Below, piece after piece: positions 26,398 to 36,878 of a stretch of DNA of 64,000 nt (position 1 is the stretch's first letter; each line of letters starts with the position of its first letter). The stretch is from Streptomyces sp. V3I7 (GTDB taxonomy: Bacteria; Actinomycetota; Actinomycetes; Streptomycetales; Streptomycetaceae), in NCBI RefSeq assembly GCF_030817495.1, contig NZ_JAUSZK010000001.1, forward strand, positions 3,823,001-3,887,000, in the 5' to 3' direction. A program made the translations under genes and the position numbers. The notes below the pieces were generated by a model, which had not been told where the DNA came from, did not search any database, and saw only the letters and a list, made by a program, of their open reading frames with translations.

Positions 26398-27741
26398 ATG
26401 AGCGAAACGCCCACGTCGGGAGCGCCTTCGGGAGCGCCCTACCCCTATGAAGCGCCTGCGTCGCAGGCCCTGTTCGACCGCGCGTCCGTCGTCACGCCGG
26501 GTGGCGTGAACTCCCCGGTGCGCGCCTTCCGCGCGGTGGGGGGCACGCCCCGGTTCATGGTGTCCGGCAGCGGTCCCTACCTCCGGGACGCCGACGGCCG
26601 GGAGTACGTCGACCTGGTCTGCTCCTGGGGTCCGATGATCCTCGGGCACGCGCACCCCGAGGTGATCGGCGCCGTCCAGGAGGCCGTGGCACGCGGTACG
26701 TCCTTCGGGACGCCCGGCGAGGGCGAGGTCGCCCTCGCCGAGGAGATCGTCGCCCGCGTCGAGCCGGTCGAGCAGGTGCGGCTCGTGTCCAGCGGGACCG
26801 AGGCCACCATGTCGGCCATCCGGCTCGCGCGCGGCTTCACCGGCCGGTCCAAGGTGATCAAGTTCGCCGGCTGCTACCACGGGCACGTCGACGCCCTGCT
26901 CGCCGCCGCCGGGTCCGGCCTCGCCACCTTCGCGCTGCCCGACACCCCGGGCGTCACCGGGGCCCAGGCCGGCGACACGATCGTGCTGCCGTACAACGAT
27001 CTGGAGGCCGTGCGCGAGGCGTTCCGCCGTCACCCCGGCGAGATCGCGTGCGTCATCACCGAGGCCTCGCCCGGCAACATGGGCGTCGTCCCGCCGGAGC
27101 CCGGCTTCAACCAGGGGCTCGCCGACGTGTGCCAAGAGAACGGCGCGCTGTACATCTCTGACGAGGTCATGACCGGCTTCCGCACCAGCAGGAGCGGCTG
27201 GTACGGGGTCGACGGCGTCCGGCCCGACCTCATGACGTTCGGCAAGGTCATGGGCGGCGGCTTCCCGGCCGCCGCGTTCGGCGGACGGGCCGACGTGATG
27301 GCCCACCTCGCCCCGGCCGGCCCGGTCTACCAGGCGGGCACCCTCTCCGGGAACCCGGTCGCCACCGCCGCGGGCCTGGCTCAGCTGCGGCTGCTCGACG
27401 ACGCCGCGTACGACACCGTCGACGCCGTGTCCGAGCAGATCCAGGGCCTGGTCACCGAGGCCCTCACCAAGGAGGGCGTCGCCCACCGGCTGCAGACCGC
27501 CTCCAACATGTTCTCCGTGTTCTTCACCGACCAGCCGGTGCGGAACTACGAGGACGCGAAGGCGCAGGAGTCGTTCCGCTTCAACGCCTTCTTCCACTCG
27601 CTGCTGGCGAACGGCGTCTACCTGCCGCCGTCGTCCTTCGAGTCCTGGTTCGTGTCCACGGCCCACGACGAGCGGGCCCTCCAGAAGATCGCTGACGCCC
27701 TTCCGGCGGCGGCCCGGGCTGCCGCGGAGGCCACCGCGTGA
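26398..27741 (+). CDS. hemL: Glutamate-1-semialdehyde 2,1-aminomutase
   Basis: HemL is a PLP-dependent class III aminotransferase fold enzyme. It converts glutamate-1-semialdehyde to 5-aminolevulinate in the C5 route to tetrapyrroles. The 447-residue product has the N-terminal [13 protein letters not shown] signature, the [13 protein letters not shown] segment, and the PLP-binding Lys 283 in TFGKVMGGG. Its stop overlaps the next gene as GTGA. Its place ahead of cytochrome c maturation genes fits heme supply. Confidence 0.97.
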   Translation: MSETPTSGAPSGAPYPYEAPASQALFDRASVVTPGGVNSPVRAFRAVGGTPRFMVSGSGPYLRDADGREYVDLVCSWGPMILGHAHPEVIGAVQEAVARGTSFGTPGEGEVALAEEIVARVEPVEQVRLVSSGTEATMSAIRLARGFTGRSKVIKFAGCYHGHVDALLAAAGSGLATFALPDTPGVTGAQAGDTIVLPYNDLEAVREAFRRHPGEIACVITEASPGNMGVVPPEPGFNQGLADVCQENGALYISDEVMTGFRTSRSGWYGVDGVRPDLMTFGKVMGGGFPAAAFGGRADVMAHLAPAGPVYQAGTLSGNPVATAAGLAQLRLLDDAAYDTVDAVSEQIQGLVTEALTKEGVAHRLQTASNMFSVFFTDQPVRNYEDAKAQESFRFNAFFHSLLANGVYLPPSSFESWFVSTAHDERALQKIADALPAAARAAAEATA

Positions 27742-28421
27742 GCGAGAACAAGGACATCACCGTCGTCCACCTCATGCGGCACGGCGAGGTGGAGAACCCC
27801 GACGGGATCCTCTACGGCAGGCTGCCCGGCTACCACCTGTCGGGGCTCGGGCGGCAGATGGCCGACCGGGTCGCCGACCACCTGTCCTCGCGCGACGTGA
27901 CGTACGTCGTGGCCTCCCCGCTGGAGCGCGCGCAGGAGACCGCCACCCCGATCGCCAAGACGCACGGTCTCGACCTCGACACCGACGCGCGGCTCATCGA
28001 GGCCGACAACATCTTCCAGGGCAAGACCTTCGGCGTCGGCGACGGCGCCCTGCGCAAGCCGGAGAACTGGAAGCACCTGGTCAACCCGTTCAAGCCGTCC
28101 TGGGGCGAGCCGTACGTCGACCAGGTCGTGCGGATGAAGCGCGCGCTGGACGCCGCCCGGGACAAGGCGCGCGGGCACGAGGCCGTGCTGGTCAGCCATC
28201 AGCTGCCGATCTGGATCGTGCGCTCGTACATCGAGAAGCGGCGGCTGTGGCACGACCCGCGCAAGCGGCAGTGCACGCTCGCCTCGCTGACGACGTTCAC
28301 GTACCAGGGGGACCGGATCGTCTCGGTCGGCTACACCGAGCCCGCCCGCGATCTGGTCCCGGCCCATCTCCTCGCCGGCGCCAAGCCGGTGAAGGGGAAG
28401 GGCAAGGGGTACGGAGCCTGA
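27738..28421 (+). CDS. Histidine phosphatase (phosphoglycerate mutase-like)
   Basis: This 227-residue member of the histidine phosphatase superfamily has the catalytic motif RHG (14-16) after VVHLM and the second catalytic His 154 (LVSHQLP). It lacks features that would make it a glycolytic mutase. The position between hemL and the cytochrome c genes is typical for actinobacteria. The C-terminus is Lys/Gly-rich. It is translationally coupled to hemL. The substrate is unknown. Confidence 0.9.
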   Translation: MSENKDITVVHLMRHGEVENPDGILYGRLPGYHLSGLGRQMADRVADHLSSRDVTYVVASPLERAQETATPIAKTHGLDLDTDARLIEADNIFQGKTFGVGDGALRKPENWKHLVNPFKPSWGEPYVDQVVRMKRALDAARDKARGHEAVLVSHQLPIWIVRSYIEKRRLWHDPRKRQCTLASLTTFTYQGDRIVSVGYTEPARDLVPAHLLAGAKPVKGKGKGYGA

Positions 28422-28532
28422 GACAGGTTCGCCACGTTCGTTGCGCGATCCGGACGCGCGGGCGGAACCGCCCCGTTCGTCACGCCCTCTGAGTGGGTGA
28501 CCACCAGCAGGACGTGACGAATCGGGGGCCTC

Positions 28533-29837
28533 ATGCGCACCTTCTCCCGGAGGGGACTACTCGGGCTCGGCGCGGGCGCGGCGACCGCCGCGGCCACCGC
28601 CGGCCTCGCCGGCTGCGGCACGACCAGGGCGACGGGCGACGGCGCGCACGGGACGGGTTCCTCACCGGACCCGGGTTCCGTACCGGGGGCGCGGGGCGGA
28701 GGCGAGCACGCCACCCGTCCCCGCCACTCCGTCCGGCTCATCGGCGACGGTTCCACGTCCTTCACCGGGCCGCAGCCCCACCAGCCCGCCCGGCCCGAGC
28801 CGCTGGAGCCGGGCAAGGCCCCGCCACAGTTCGTGGTCTTCTCCTGGGACGGGGCGGCCGAGGTCGGCAACGGGCTCTTCCCGCGCTTCCTCGACCTCGC
28901 CCGCGACCACGGCGCGAGCATGACCTTCTTCCTCTCCGGGCTGTATCTGCTGCCCGAGTCCAAGCGGCGGCTGTACGACCCCCCGAACAACCCGCGCGGC
29001 GCCTCCGACATCGGCTACCTCACCGACGAGCACATCGGGGCCACGCTGGCGAACGTCCGCCGCGCCTGGCTGGAGGGGCACGAGATCGGCACCCACTTCA
29101 ACGGGCACTTCTGCGGCGGCCGCGGCTCGGTCGGCAACTGGACCGCCCAGCAGTGGCACAGCGAGATACGCCAGGCCAAGTCCTTCGTCAAGGAGTGGCG
29201 CACGAACACCGGCCGGCGGGACCTGCCCTCGCTGCCGTTCGACTACGACAAGGAACTGGTCGGTGGCCGGACGCCCTGTCTGCTCGGCCAGAGCAACCTG
29301 CTGCCCGCCGCCCGCGACCTCGGCTGGCGCTACGACGCCTCCTCGCCCGGCGGCCGTCAGGTCTGGCCCGACCGGAAGCAGGGTATCTGGGACCTGCCGT
29401 TGCAGCAGATCCCCTTCCCGGGGCGTTCCTTCGAGGTCCTGTCGATGGACTACAACATGCTGGCCAACCAGTCGGTCAACTCGACCCAGGCCCCGCCCCA
29501 CAACTACCCGGGCTGGCGGCGGCAGTCGGCCCAGGCGTACATATCCGGCTTCGAGCGGGCATATAAGACAAACCGCGCACCCTTCTTCATCGGCAACCAC
29601 TTCGAGCAGTGGAACGGCGGCATCTACATGGACGCCGTGGAGGAGGCCTTCCGGCACATCGCGCGGGAGAAGGAGAAGGGCGCGGACGTACGGCTGGTCT
29701 CCTTCCGGCAGTTCGTCGACTGGCTGGACGTGCAGAAGCCCGAGGTGCTCGCCCGGCTGCGCTCGCTGGAGGTCGGGCAGCAGCCTCGGCAGGGGTGGAA
29801 GGAATACCTGTCGGAAGGGGCCCCGAGCGCGGCCTGA
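28533..29837 (+). CDS. Exported polysaccharide deacetylase-like lipoprotein
   Basis: This 434-residue exported protein has twin arginines (FSRRGLLGLG) and a lipobox LAGCGTT, suggesting Tat export and lipidation. The domain after residue 95 resembles the polysaccharide deacetylase (NodB) fold: VVFSWDGAAE in place of the usual FDDG, and EIGTHFNGHFCG in the HxxxH position. Metal-site residues therefore look altered. Cell-envelope action is inferred. Confidence 0.75.
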   Translation: MRTFSRRGLLGLGAGAATAAATAGLAGCGTTRATGDGAHGTGSSPDPGSVPGARGGGEHATRPRHSVRLIGDGSTSFTGPQPHQPARPEPLEPGKAPPQFVVFSWDGAAEVGNGLFPRFLDLARDHGASMTFFLSGLYLLPESKRRLYDPPNNPRGASDIGYLTDEHIGATLANVRRAWLEGHEIGTHFNGHFCGGRGSVGNWTAQQWHSEIRQAKSFVKEWRTNTGRRDLPSLPFDYDKELVGGRTPCLLGQSNLLPAARDLGWRYDASSPGGRQVWPDRKQGIWDLPLQQIPFPGRSFEVLSMDYNMLANQSVNSTQAPPHNYPGWRRQSAQAYISGFERAYKTNRAPFFIGNHFEQWNGGIYMDAVEEAFRHIAREKEKGADVRLVSFRQFVDWLDVQKPEVLARLRSLEVGQQPRQGWKEYLSEGAPSAA

Positions 29838-29903
29838 AATGGGGGTTCGTCCCCGTGAGGGGGGCGCCCAAGATCCCCGGAACGGCCATGCGAAACTTTT
29901 CAC

Positions 29904-30494
29904 ATGAGTACCCGTAGCCGCGCCGTCCTGTTCAGCGCCATGGCCGCCGCCGCGGCTCTGACCCTGTCCGCGTGCGGCTCCGGCGGCACCTCCGGCGGGG
30001 GCGGAAACACCAACTTCGTCACCGGCGACAACGGCATCGACACGGCCGCCCAGGGCAAGCGGGCGGCCGCCCCGGACCTGTCCGGCAGGACGATCGACGG
30101 CAAGACCCTCGACGTCGCCGACTACAAGGGCAAGGTCGTCGTCCTCAACGTGTGGGGCTCGTGGTGCGGTCCGTGCCGCGCGGAGGCCCCGTACTTCGCC
30201 AAGGTCTCCAAGGAGTACCGGGACAAGGGCGTGCAGTTCGTCGGCATCAACACCCGGGACACCAGCACCACCCCCGCGGTCGCCTTCGAGAAGCAGCGCG
30301 GAATCACCTACCCGAGCCTGTACGACCCGACCGGCAAGCTCATGCTCCGGTTCGAGAAGGGCACGCTCAACCCGCAGCTGATCCCGTCCACGCTCGTCCT
30401 CGACCGGCACGGCAAGGTCGCCGCGCGTGCGCTGCAGGCGCTGAGCGAGGAGGACCTGGTCAAGATGATCAAGCCGGTCCTGGCGGAGAAGTGA
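29904..30494 (+). CDS. resA: ResA/TlpA-like thiol-disulfide lipoprotein
   Basis: This 196-residue extracytoplasmic thioredoxin-fold protein has a lipobox LSACGSG (Cys 24) and the redox motif CGPC (88-91) in WGSWCGPCRAEAP. It would keep apocytochrome c haem-binding cysteines reduced on the outer face, fed by CcdA. It is the first gene of a System II cytochrome c maturation set (resA, ccdA, resB, ccsB). GTGAGC of the next gene starts 1 base after its stop. Confidence 0.92.
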   Translation: MSTRSRAVLFSAMAAAAALTLSACGSGGTSGGGGNTNFVTGDNGIDTAAQGKRAAAPDLSGRTIDGKTLDVADYKGKVVVLNVWGSWCGPCRAEAPYFAKVSKEYRDKGVQFVGINTRDTSTTPAVAFEKQRGITYPSLYDPTGKLMLRFEKGTLNPQLIPSTLVLDRHGKVAARALQALSEEDLVKMIKPVLAEK

Positions 30495-30495
30495 C

Positions 30496-31269
30496 GTGAG
30501 CGCGATGCTGACGCTCGCCGCGGAGACGGGGCGCAACGCGACCGTCCTGAGCGGCGCCCTGCTCCTCGCCCTGCCGGTCGCCGTGCTCGGCGGGCTCATC
30601 TCCTTCTTCTCCCCGTGCGTACTGCCGCTCGTCCCCGGCTACCTCTCCTACGTGACCGGCGTCACCGGCACCGACCTCGGCGACGCCCGCCGGGGCCGGA
30701 TGGCCGCGGGCGCCGGACTGTTCGTGCTGGGCTTCACCGCCGTGTTCGTCTCCGGCGGGGCGCTGTTCGGGTTCTTCGGGCAGACGCTCCAGGAGTACCG
30801 GGACACCACGTCCAAGGTGCTCGGCGTGCTGATGATCCTGCTGGGCGTGTTCTTCATGGGGCTGATGCCCTGGCTGACCCAGCGTGAGTTCCGCTTCCAC
30901 AAGCGGCCGGCCACGGGACTGGTGGGCGCGCCGGTCCTCGGCGCGCTGTTCGGGATCGGCTGGACGCCCTGCATCGGCCCGACGCTCGCCTCCGTGGTCG
31001 CCCTGTCGTCCCAGCAGGCCAGCGCCGGCCGCGGCGCCCTGCTGACCGTCGCGTACTGCCTGGGCCTCGGCGTCCCGTTCGTGCTCACCGCCGTCGCCTT
31101 CCGCAAGGCCCTGGGCGCCTTCGGCTGGGTCAAGCGCCACTATGTCTGGGTGATGCGCATCGGCGGCACGATGATGATCGTGACCGGTGTGCTGCTGCTG
31201 ACCGGGGCGTGGGACCGCCTGGTGCAGGAGATGCAGACCTGGTCCGACGGCTTCACTGTGGGGATCTGA
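30496..31269 (+). CDS. ccdA: Cytochrome c biogenesis protein CcdA
   Basis: This 257-residue DsbD/CcdA-type integral membrane protein has six predicted helices. The two redox cysteines lie in SFFSPCVLPLVPGY and GWTPCIGPTLAS. It carries reducing power from cytoplasmic thioredoxin to ResA. GTG 30496 is one base after the resA stop, and resB starts 4 bases after its stop. Confidence 0.95.
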   Translation: MSAMLTLAAETGRNATVLSGALLLALPVAVLGGLISFFSPCVLPLVPGYLSYVTGVTGTDLGDARRGRMAAGAGLFVLGFTAVFVSGGALFGFFGQTLQEYRDTTSKVLGVLMILLGVFFMGLMPWLTQREFRFHKRPATGLVGAPVLGALFGIGWTPCIGPTLASVVALSSQQASAGRGALLTVAYCLGLGVPFVLTAVAFRKALGAFGWVKRHYVWVMRIGGTMMIVTGVLLLTGAWDRLVQEMQTWSDGFTVGI

Positions 31270-31273
31270 ACCG

Positions 31274-33010
31274 ATGAGCACGACTGCGAAAACAGGGCCG
31301 GACAACGCCGGGGCCGAGGACCAGGACCTGGGCGCCGCGGGCTCCCAGCTCTCCACCGCACCCGTGGAGGACGCGCCCGGCGTGCCCTCCCTCGGCGTCA
31401 TCGGCTGGGCGCGCTGGTTCTGGCGCCAGCTCACCTCTATGCGGGTCGCGCTGCTGCTGCTCCTGCTGCTGTCGCTCGGCGCGATCCCCGGTTCGCTGAT
31501 CCCGCAGACCGGCATCGACGCCACCAAGGTCGCCGACTTCCGCAAGGCCCACGAGACGCTCGCGCCGGTCTACGACAAGCTCGGCCTCTTCCACGTCTAC
31601 AGCTCGGTGTGGTTCTCCGCGATCTACATCCTGCTGTTCGTCTCCCTCATCGGCTGCATCGTGCCCCGCACCTGGCAGTTCACGGGCCAGCTGCGCGGCC
31701 GTCCGCCGGGCGCCCCCAAGCGGCTGACCCGGCTGCCCGCGTACACGACCTGGCGCACCGAGACCGACCCCGAGCGGGTCCGCGAGGCCGCGCTCGCGCT
31801 GCTGAAGAAGCGCCGCTTCCGCGCCCACCTCGCCGGTGACGCGGTCGCCGCCGAGAAGGGGTACGTCCGCGAGCTGGGCAACCTGGTCTTCCACATCGCG
31901 CTGATCGTGCTGCTGATCGCCTTCGCGTGGGGCCAGTTGTACAAGTCGGACGGCACCAAGCTGGTCGTCGAGGGCGACGGGTTCTCCAACTCGATGCTCC
32001 AGTACGACGACTTCAAGTCCGGCAGCCTCTTCAGCAACGACGACCTGGTGCCGTTCAGCTTCGACCTCAAGGACTTCAAGGGCACCTACGAGGTGTCCGG
32101 TCCCAACAAGGGCACCCCGCGCACCTACCAGGCCCGGCTCGCCTACAGCGAGGGCGCGTACGGCAGGCAGAAGCCGGTCACCGTCAAGGTCAACCGGCCG
32201 CTGCACATCGGCGACGCCAAGGTGTACCTCGTCAGCCACGGCTACGCGCCGGTCGTGACCGTCCGCGACGGCAAGGGCCGCGTCGTCTACCACGACGCCG
32301 TGCCGCTGCTGCCGCTCGACGGCAACGTGACCTCCTCCGGCGTGGTCAAGGTGATGGACGGCTACAAGAACCCGAAGGGCGCGAGCGAACAGCTCGGCTT
32401 CCAGGCGTTCTTCGTGCCGACCTTCGGCGGCCGGGCGAGCGGCACGATGCTGTCCCGGTTCCCGGCGCTGCTGAACCCCCTGCTCGCGGTGAACGCGTAC
32501 CACGGTGACCTGGGCGTCGACTCGGGGCTGCCGCAGAGCGTGTACCAGCTCGACAAGAAGCACATGAAGGAGTTCAAGGACCCCCAGGGCAACCTGCTGA
32601 AGAAGCTGCTGAAGCCCGGCCAGTCCCTCACACTCCCGAACGGCGCCGGCTCGATCACCTTCGAGAAGGACATCAAGGAGTGGGCCGGCTTCGAGGTCGT
32701 CCAGGAGCCGGCCGGCGGCTGGGCGCTCGGCGGCGCCGTCGCCGCGATCTTCGGCCTGGCCGCGTCCCTGTTCATCCAGCGCCGCCGCGTCTGGGTGCGC
32801 GCCGTGCGGGGCGCCGACGGCGTCACCGTCGTCGAGATGGCCGGCCTCGGCCGCAGCGAGTCCGCCAAGGTGCCCGAGGAGCTGGGCGAGCTGGCCGGAA
32901 TCCTCTACGACCAGGCGCCCGGGGCCCCGGGTGACCCGGAGGCGGAGCCGGACGGTGTCTCCGACTCCGACTCCGACGCTGCAGTAGCCGCCGAAGGGGC
33001 TGAGCGTTGA
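31274..33010 (+). CDS. resB: Cytochrome c biogenesis protein ResB (Ccs1)
   Basis: This 578-residue ResB protein forms the haem-delivery synthase with CcsB. It has early membrane helices (VALLLLLLLSLGAIPGSL, then FSAIYILLFVSLIGC), a third near LVFHIALIVLLIAFAWG, a large outside domain and a final helix near ALGGAVAAIFGLAASLFI. The tail is acidic. Length and layout are typical of actinobacterial ResB. Confidence 0.95.
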   Translation: MSTTAKTGPDNAGAEDQDLGAAGSQLSTAPVEDAPGVPSLGVIGWARWFWRQLTSMRVALLLLLLLSLGAIPGSLIPQTGIDATKVADFRKAHETLAPVYDKLGLFHVYSSVWFSAIYILLFVSLIGCIVPRTWQFTGQLRGRPPGAPKRLTRLPAYTTWRTETDPERVREAALALLKKRRFRAHLAGDAVAAEKGYVRELGNLVFHIALIVLLIAFAWGQLYKSDGTKLVVEGDGFSNSMLQYDDFKSGSLFSNDDLVPFSFDLKDFKGTYEVSGPNKGTPRTYQARLAYSEGAYGRQKPVTVKVNRPLHIGDAKVYLVSHGYAPVVTVRDGKGRVVYHDAVPLLPLDGNVTSSGVVKVMDGYKNPKGASEQLGFQAFFVPTFGGRASGTMLSRFPALLNPLLAVNAYHGDLGVDSGLPQSVYQLDKKHMKEFKDPQGNLLKKLLKPGQSLTLPNGAGSITFEKDIKEWAGFEVVQEPAGGWALGGAVAAIFGLAASLFIQRRRVWVRAVRGADGVTVVEMAGLGRSESAKVPEELGELAGILYDQAPGAPGDPEAEPDGVSDSDSDAAVAAEGAER

Positions 33011-33196
33011 ATCCTCTCCCTTGCGGATCCAGGGAGATTCCTGGCTCACGCAGCCCGGTGGACCAGCGGCCCCCGAGGTCTTCCACGATCAACGCCAGCC
33101 GGGTTGAAACCAGCCCGGTAATACGACCGCAAGCTTCCTGCAGACTTCACCGCCCGACCGCAAGTCGCCGGGATACTCACCCGAAGGAGGGCTGAG

Positions 33197-34280
33197 GTGA
33201 CTCTCGCCGCCGCCACCAACGAACACCTCGCGAGCCTCAGCAACAACCTGATCTACTCGTCGATGGCCGTCTACACCCTGGCCTTCTTCGCGTACATCGC
33301 CGAGTGGCTCCTCGGCAGCCGCAGCAAGGTCGGCCGTACGGCCGCCGCCCTCACCGCCGACGCGTCGAAGACGGCGGGCGCGCCCGCCGTCACCGTGAAG
33401 AAGGCCGGGGGCACCGCCGTGCTGGAGCGGCCGAAGGTGGTCGTGCGGTCCGCGGTCGGCGCCCGGGACGTGCCGGACGGTCCCGGCGCCCACGGCGGCG
33501 ACGAGCAGGGCGACCTCTAGCGGGCGGATCGCCATCTCCCTCACCGTGCTCGCCTTCCTCGTGGAGCTGGGCGGTGTCGTCACCCGCGCGGCCTCCGTGG
33601 AGCGGGCGCCGTGGGGCAACATGTACGAGTTCAACATCACCTTCTCCACGGTCGCCGTCGCCGTGTACCTGGGGCTGCTGGCGCTGAAGAAGAACGTCCG
33701 CTGGATGGGCCTGTTCCTCATCACCACGGTCCTCCTCGACCTCGGCCTCGCCGTCACGGTCCTGTACACCGCCAGCGACCAGCTGGTCCCGGCGCTGCAC
33801 TCGTACTGGCTGTACATCCACGTCTCCACCGCGATCTTCTGCGGCGCGGTGTTCTACGTCGGCGCGGTCGCCACGATCCTGTACCTGTTCAAGGACTCGT
33901 ACGAGAACAAGCTCCAGTCCGGCGGCACCCCCGGCACCTTCGCGACCTCGGTCCTGGAGCGGCTGCCCGCCTCCGCCTCGCTCGACAAGTTCGCCTACCG
34001 CGTCAACGCCGCCGTCTTCCCGCTGTGGACGTTCACGATCATCGCGGGCGCGATCTGGGCGGGTGACGCCTGGGGCCGGTACTGGAACTGGGACCCCAAG
34101 GAGACCTGGTCCTTCATCACGTGGATCGCCTACGCCTGCTACCTGCACGCCCGTGCCACGGCCGGCTGGAAGGGCCGCAAGGCCGCGTACCTTGCGATGA
34201 TCGCGTTCGGTTGCTGGCTGTTCAACTACTACGGCGTCAACATCTTCGTGAGCGGCAAGCACTCCTACGCGGGCGTCTGA
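33197..34280 (+). pseudogene. ccsB: ccsB (cytochrome c synthase subunit), frameshifted
   Basis: CcsB, with ResB, attaches haem to apocytochrome c. Here the gene is split. Codons from GTG 33197 run through GDEQGDL and hit TAG at 33518-33520; the next frame resumes with RIAISLTVLAFLVELGG. Removing one G at 33520 restores DLYGR...ISL and a single 360-residue protein with the tryptophan-rich haem motif WGRYWNWDPKETWSF. So a 1-base insertion breaks the frame, either a real lesion or a sequencing error. AAGGAGG lies before the start. Confidence 0.85.
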
Positions 34281-34305
34281 GTGCCCGGTCGGTGACACTG
34301 GTGTC

Positions 34306-34710
34306 ATGAGCGGTTCCATCGAACAGGGCACCAGCCAGACCCACGGGAACACGCACATATCGCACTACCTGGTGCGGCTCCCACGGCCCATGGGCGACGT
34401 CTGGCCCGCGGTGGCCACCCCGGAGGGGCTCGCGGGGTGGTTCACCGACGCCGAGGAGCTCGAGCCCCGGCTGGGCGGCCATGTCACGTTGCGGGACCTG
34501 GGCAGCGGCCAGATCACCGCGTGGGACGTGGACCGCGTCGCCGAGTACACGGTGGAGGGCGGCGGCCGGATCCGCTTCCATCTGGAGCCGGACGGCGAGG
34601 ACGGCAGCGCCCTGCGCTTCACCCACGAGTTCCAGGGCGAGGAGGAGCCGCAGCGGCACTGGCCCGCCCGATTCGAACGTCTGATTGACATCCTGGCGTC
34701 CGCCTCCTGA
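34306..34710 (+). CDS. SRPBCC (AHSA1-like) family protein
   Basis: This 134-residue START/SRPBCC fold protein has the opening LPRPMGDVWPAVATPEGLAGWFTD, typical of the AHSA1 group of small ligand-binding proteins. It is complete with a single domain. Its link to the preceding cytochrome c genes is only proximity. Substrate is unknown. Confidence 0.85.
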   Translation: MSGSIEQGTSQTHGNTHISHYLVRLPRPMGDVWPAVATPEGLAGWFTDAEELEPRLGGHVTLRDLGSGQITAWDVDRVAEYTVEGGGRIRFHLEPDGEDGSALRFTHEFQGEEEPQRHWPARFERLIDILASAS

Positions 34711-34738
34711 ACGGCTCCCCGGCGGTCCGCGGTCCGGC

Positions 34739-36116
34739 TCAGGACGGACGGGCCACGCTCGTGACGACGTCCCGCAGCCGCTCGACGTACAGCCGCATGT
34801 TCTTGTACGCCACGTCGGTGTCGGGATAGCGGGCGGTGAACCACAGCCCCTCGTGCAGCCGGTTGACCCAGGCGCACACCTGGTCGCCGTACGACACTCG
34901 GACCAGTCCGTAGGCCTTCAGCGCGGCCCAGCGCTCGGCTCCCGGGATCTGGCGGGCGTCGACGTACGAGACGATCGAGTACAGGTCGGGGGAGGTCGGG
35001 CGGAAGTCCGAGCCGAGCAGGCGCAGCACCCGGGCCAGCGGCATCCGGGCCAGGGACCGGTTGGTCCGGAGCGCGGTGCGCACACGGCCGAGCGCGGCCG
35101 GGAAGTCCGGGGCCGGCGGGACCTCGATCGGGGCGCCGCCGACGTACCAGCCCACGGAGTCGGACCAGCGGGACTTCACGCGCGTGTGGAACGGCACCAC
35201 CGTGCGGTACACGCTCTGGCCGCCGATCTCGTGGGCGACGAGGCTCGTGGCGGCGAGGACGCCGACCAGGCTCCCGCCGTAGGGACGGCAGTACGCCTCG
35301 AACGCGGCGGCGGCCTCCGCGTCCGCGAGCGGTTCGCACAGGAGCTTCTGGGTGGGCAGCGGGCCGGCCGGATCCAGGCCGAGGTCGAAGGGGAAGTTCG
35401 GCAGTCTCCCGTCGCAGCGGGCGATGAACTCCCGCCAGCGGGCGACGATCTGGTGCCCGGCGTCGATCCGGTCCGCGTCCGCCCGCTCGATCTCGCAGAA
35501 GTCGACGTAGCTGCTGACCGCGCGGCTGCTGGAGCGCGCGCCCCTCGGCGGCCGCCGCGTACAGCTCGTGGATCTCGGCGGGCAGGCGCTGCAGGGAGTA
35601 CGAGTCGACGTTGGTGTGGTCGAAGGCCGCGTACACGCTCGTGCAGTCGTCCCGGACGACCGCCGCGTAGAGGAAGTTGGGCCAGGAGAGCGCGTCCGCG
35701 GCCACGTCGAAGCGGTCCTGGAGGTGGCGGACGAGGTGCTCGGGATCGGTGAACTCGCCGATGTCCTCCCGGCGCAGGGACACCTCGTGGGCGTCGAGGG
35801 TGAAGCGCCGCATCTCGTCGCCGGACCAGCGGAAGCCGCTGCGCAGCGTCTCGTGCCGCAACGTCCAGTGGCGCAGCGCCTGTTCGAGGAGGCCGAGGTC
35901 GACCCGGCCCGGGATGTCGAACGCCGAGCCCAGCCAGGTCGGCACGAACAGGCCGTCCTCGCGCACCGTCCGGGCGGTCCGGATGTGCGACTCCTGGTTG
36001 TACGCGGGCCGCCGGTGGTCCTCCGGCCGGGCGGTCGCCGCCGCGACGGTCGCCGGACTGAGTCTCCATTCGACGAGCCGACCGGGCCGGATCTCGCAGC
36101 GCTGGATGTCCGTCAT
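34739..36116 (-). pseudogene. Condensation-domain (acyltransferase-like) protein, frameshifted
   Basis: Starting MTDIQRCEIRPG, the frame runs to AAAEGRA at about 35545 and then needs a shift of one base to continue SSRAVSSYVDFCEIERADAD and on to GWYVGGAP and the end VTSVARPS at 34739. The suspect site is the GCGCGCGCCCC run at 35534-35544. Joined, it gives about 458 residues resembling NRPS condensation or PapA-type acyltransferases, but with HTNVD in place of HHxxxD. It stands alone, without carrier protein genes nearby. Confidence 0.75.
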
Positions 36117-36316
36117 TCGCACGGGACGTCTCCGTTCACAGTTGGGGGCTACGACCAGCGAAGGCCCCGACCGGGCGGGACACACGCGGTGTCCCGGCTT
36201 TTCAACGGAACGGATGTCGCCCCGAACGCGGAAGCGATCACTCCGCTGCGCGAGTCTCCGCTGCGCGCGTCCGGCTCGGTCCTCGGGTCTCAGGCGGCTC
36301 AGTCGTCCCAGGCCTC

Positions 36317-36766
36317 TCAGGCGCCGATGTCCTCGTGCCACAGGTCCGGATGGTCCTGGACGAAGGCGCGCATCAGCTCGATGCAGCCGGGGTCGTCCAG
36401 GAGCACGATCTCCACGCCGTGCTCGGCCAGCCAGCCGTGGCCGCCGTGGAAGGTGACTGCCTCGCCGATCACGACGCGCGAGATGCCGAACTGCCGTACC
36501 AGACCGGAGCAGTACCAGCAGGGCGACAGCGTCGTCACCATCGTCGTGCCGTTGTACGTCCGCTGCCGTCCCGCCGCGCGGAAGGCGGCCGTCTCCGCGT
36601 GCACGGACGGGTCGTCGTCCTGGACGCGGCGGTTGCGGCCGCGGCCGAGGAGGGTGCCGTCGGGGCCGTAGAGCGCGGCGCCGACGGGGATGCCGCCCTC
36701 GGCGAGGCCGGCGCGGGCCTCGGCGACGGCGGTGGCGAGCCAGGTGCGGGCCAGTTCCTGTTCCAT
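36317..36766 (-). CDS. Cytosine deaminase-like nucleoside deaminase
   Basis: This 149-residue zinc deaminase has HAE (VHAETAAF) and PCWYC (TLSPCWYCSG), which give the zinc ligands and catalytic Glu. The C-terminus HPDLWHEDIG and VVIGEAVTF match the yeast cytosine deaminase (Fcy1) pattern more than bacterial TadA, so cytosine or a related base is the likely substrate. ATG 36766 was chosen; upstream frame is not conserved in style. Divergent from the CDP-alcohol phosphatidyltransferase gene. Confidence 0.85.
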   Translation of the reverse strand: MEQELARTWLATAVAEARAGLAEGGIPVGAALYGPDGTLLGRGRNRRVQDDDPSVHAETAAFRAAGRQRTYNGTTMVTTLSPCWYCSGLVRQFGISRVVIGEAVTFHGGHGWLAEHGVEIVLLDDPGCIELMRAFVQDHPDLWHEDIGA

Positions 36767-36878
36767 GCCTTCACTTTCCCTCCTGCACCGCGGTGGGGCG
36801 GGCTGCGACTGCGTCGGTACCCTGACCCGATCGTCGCCGCGCGTGCGGCAGTTGGTCCGGTCGGTGGGAGGAACGTTC

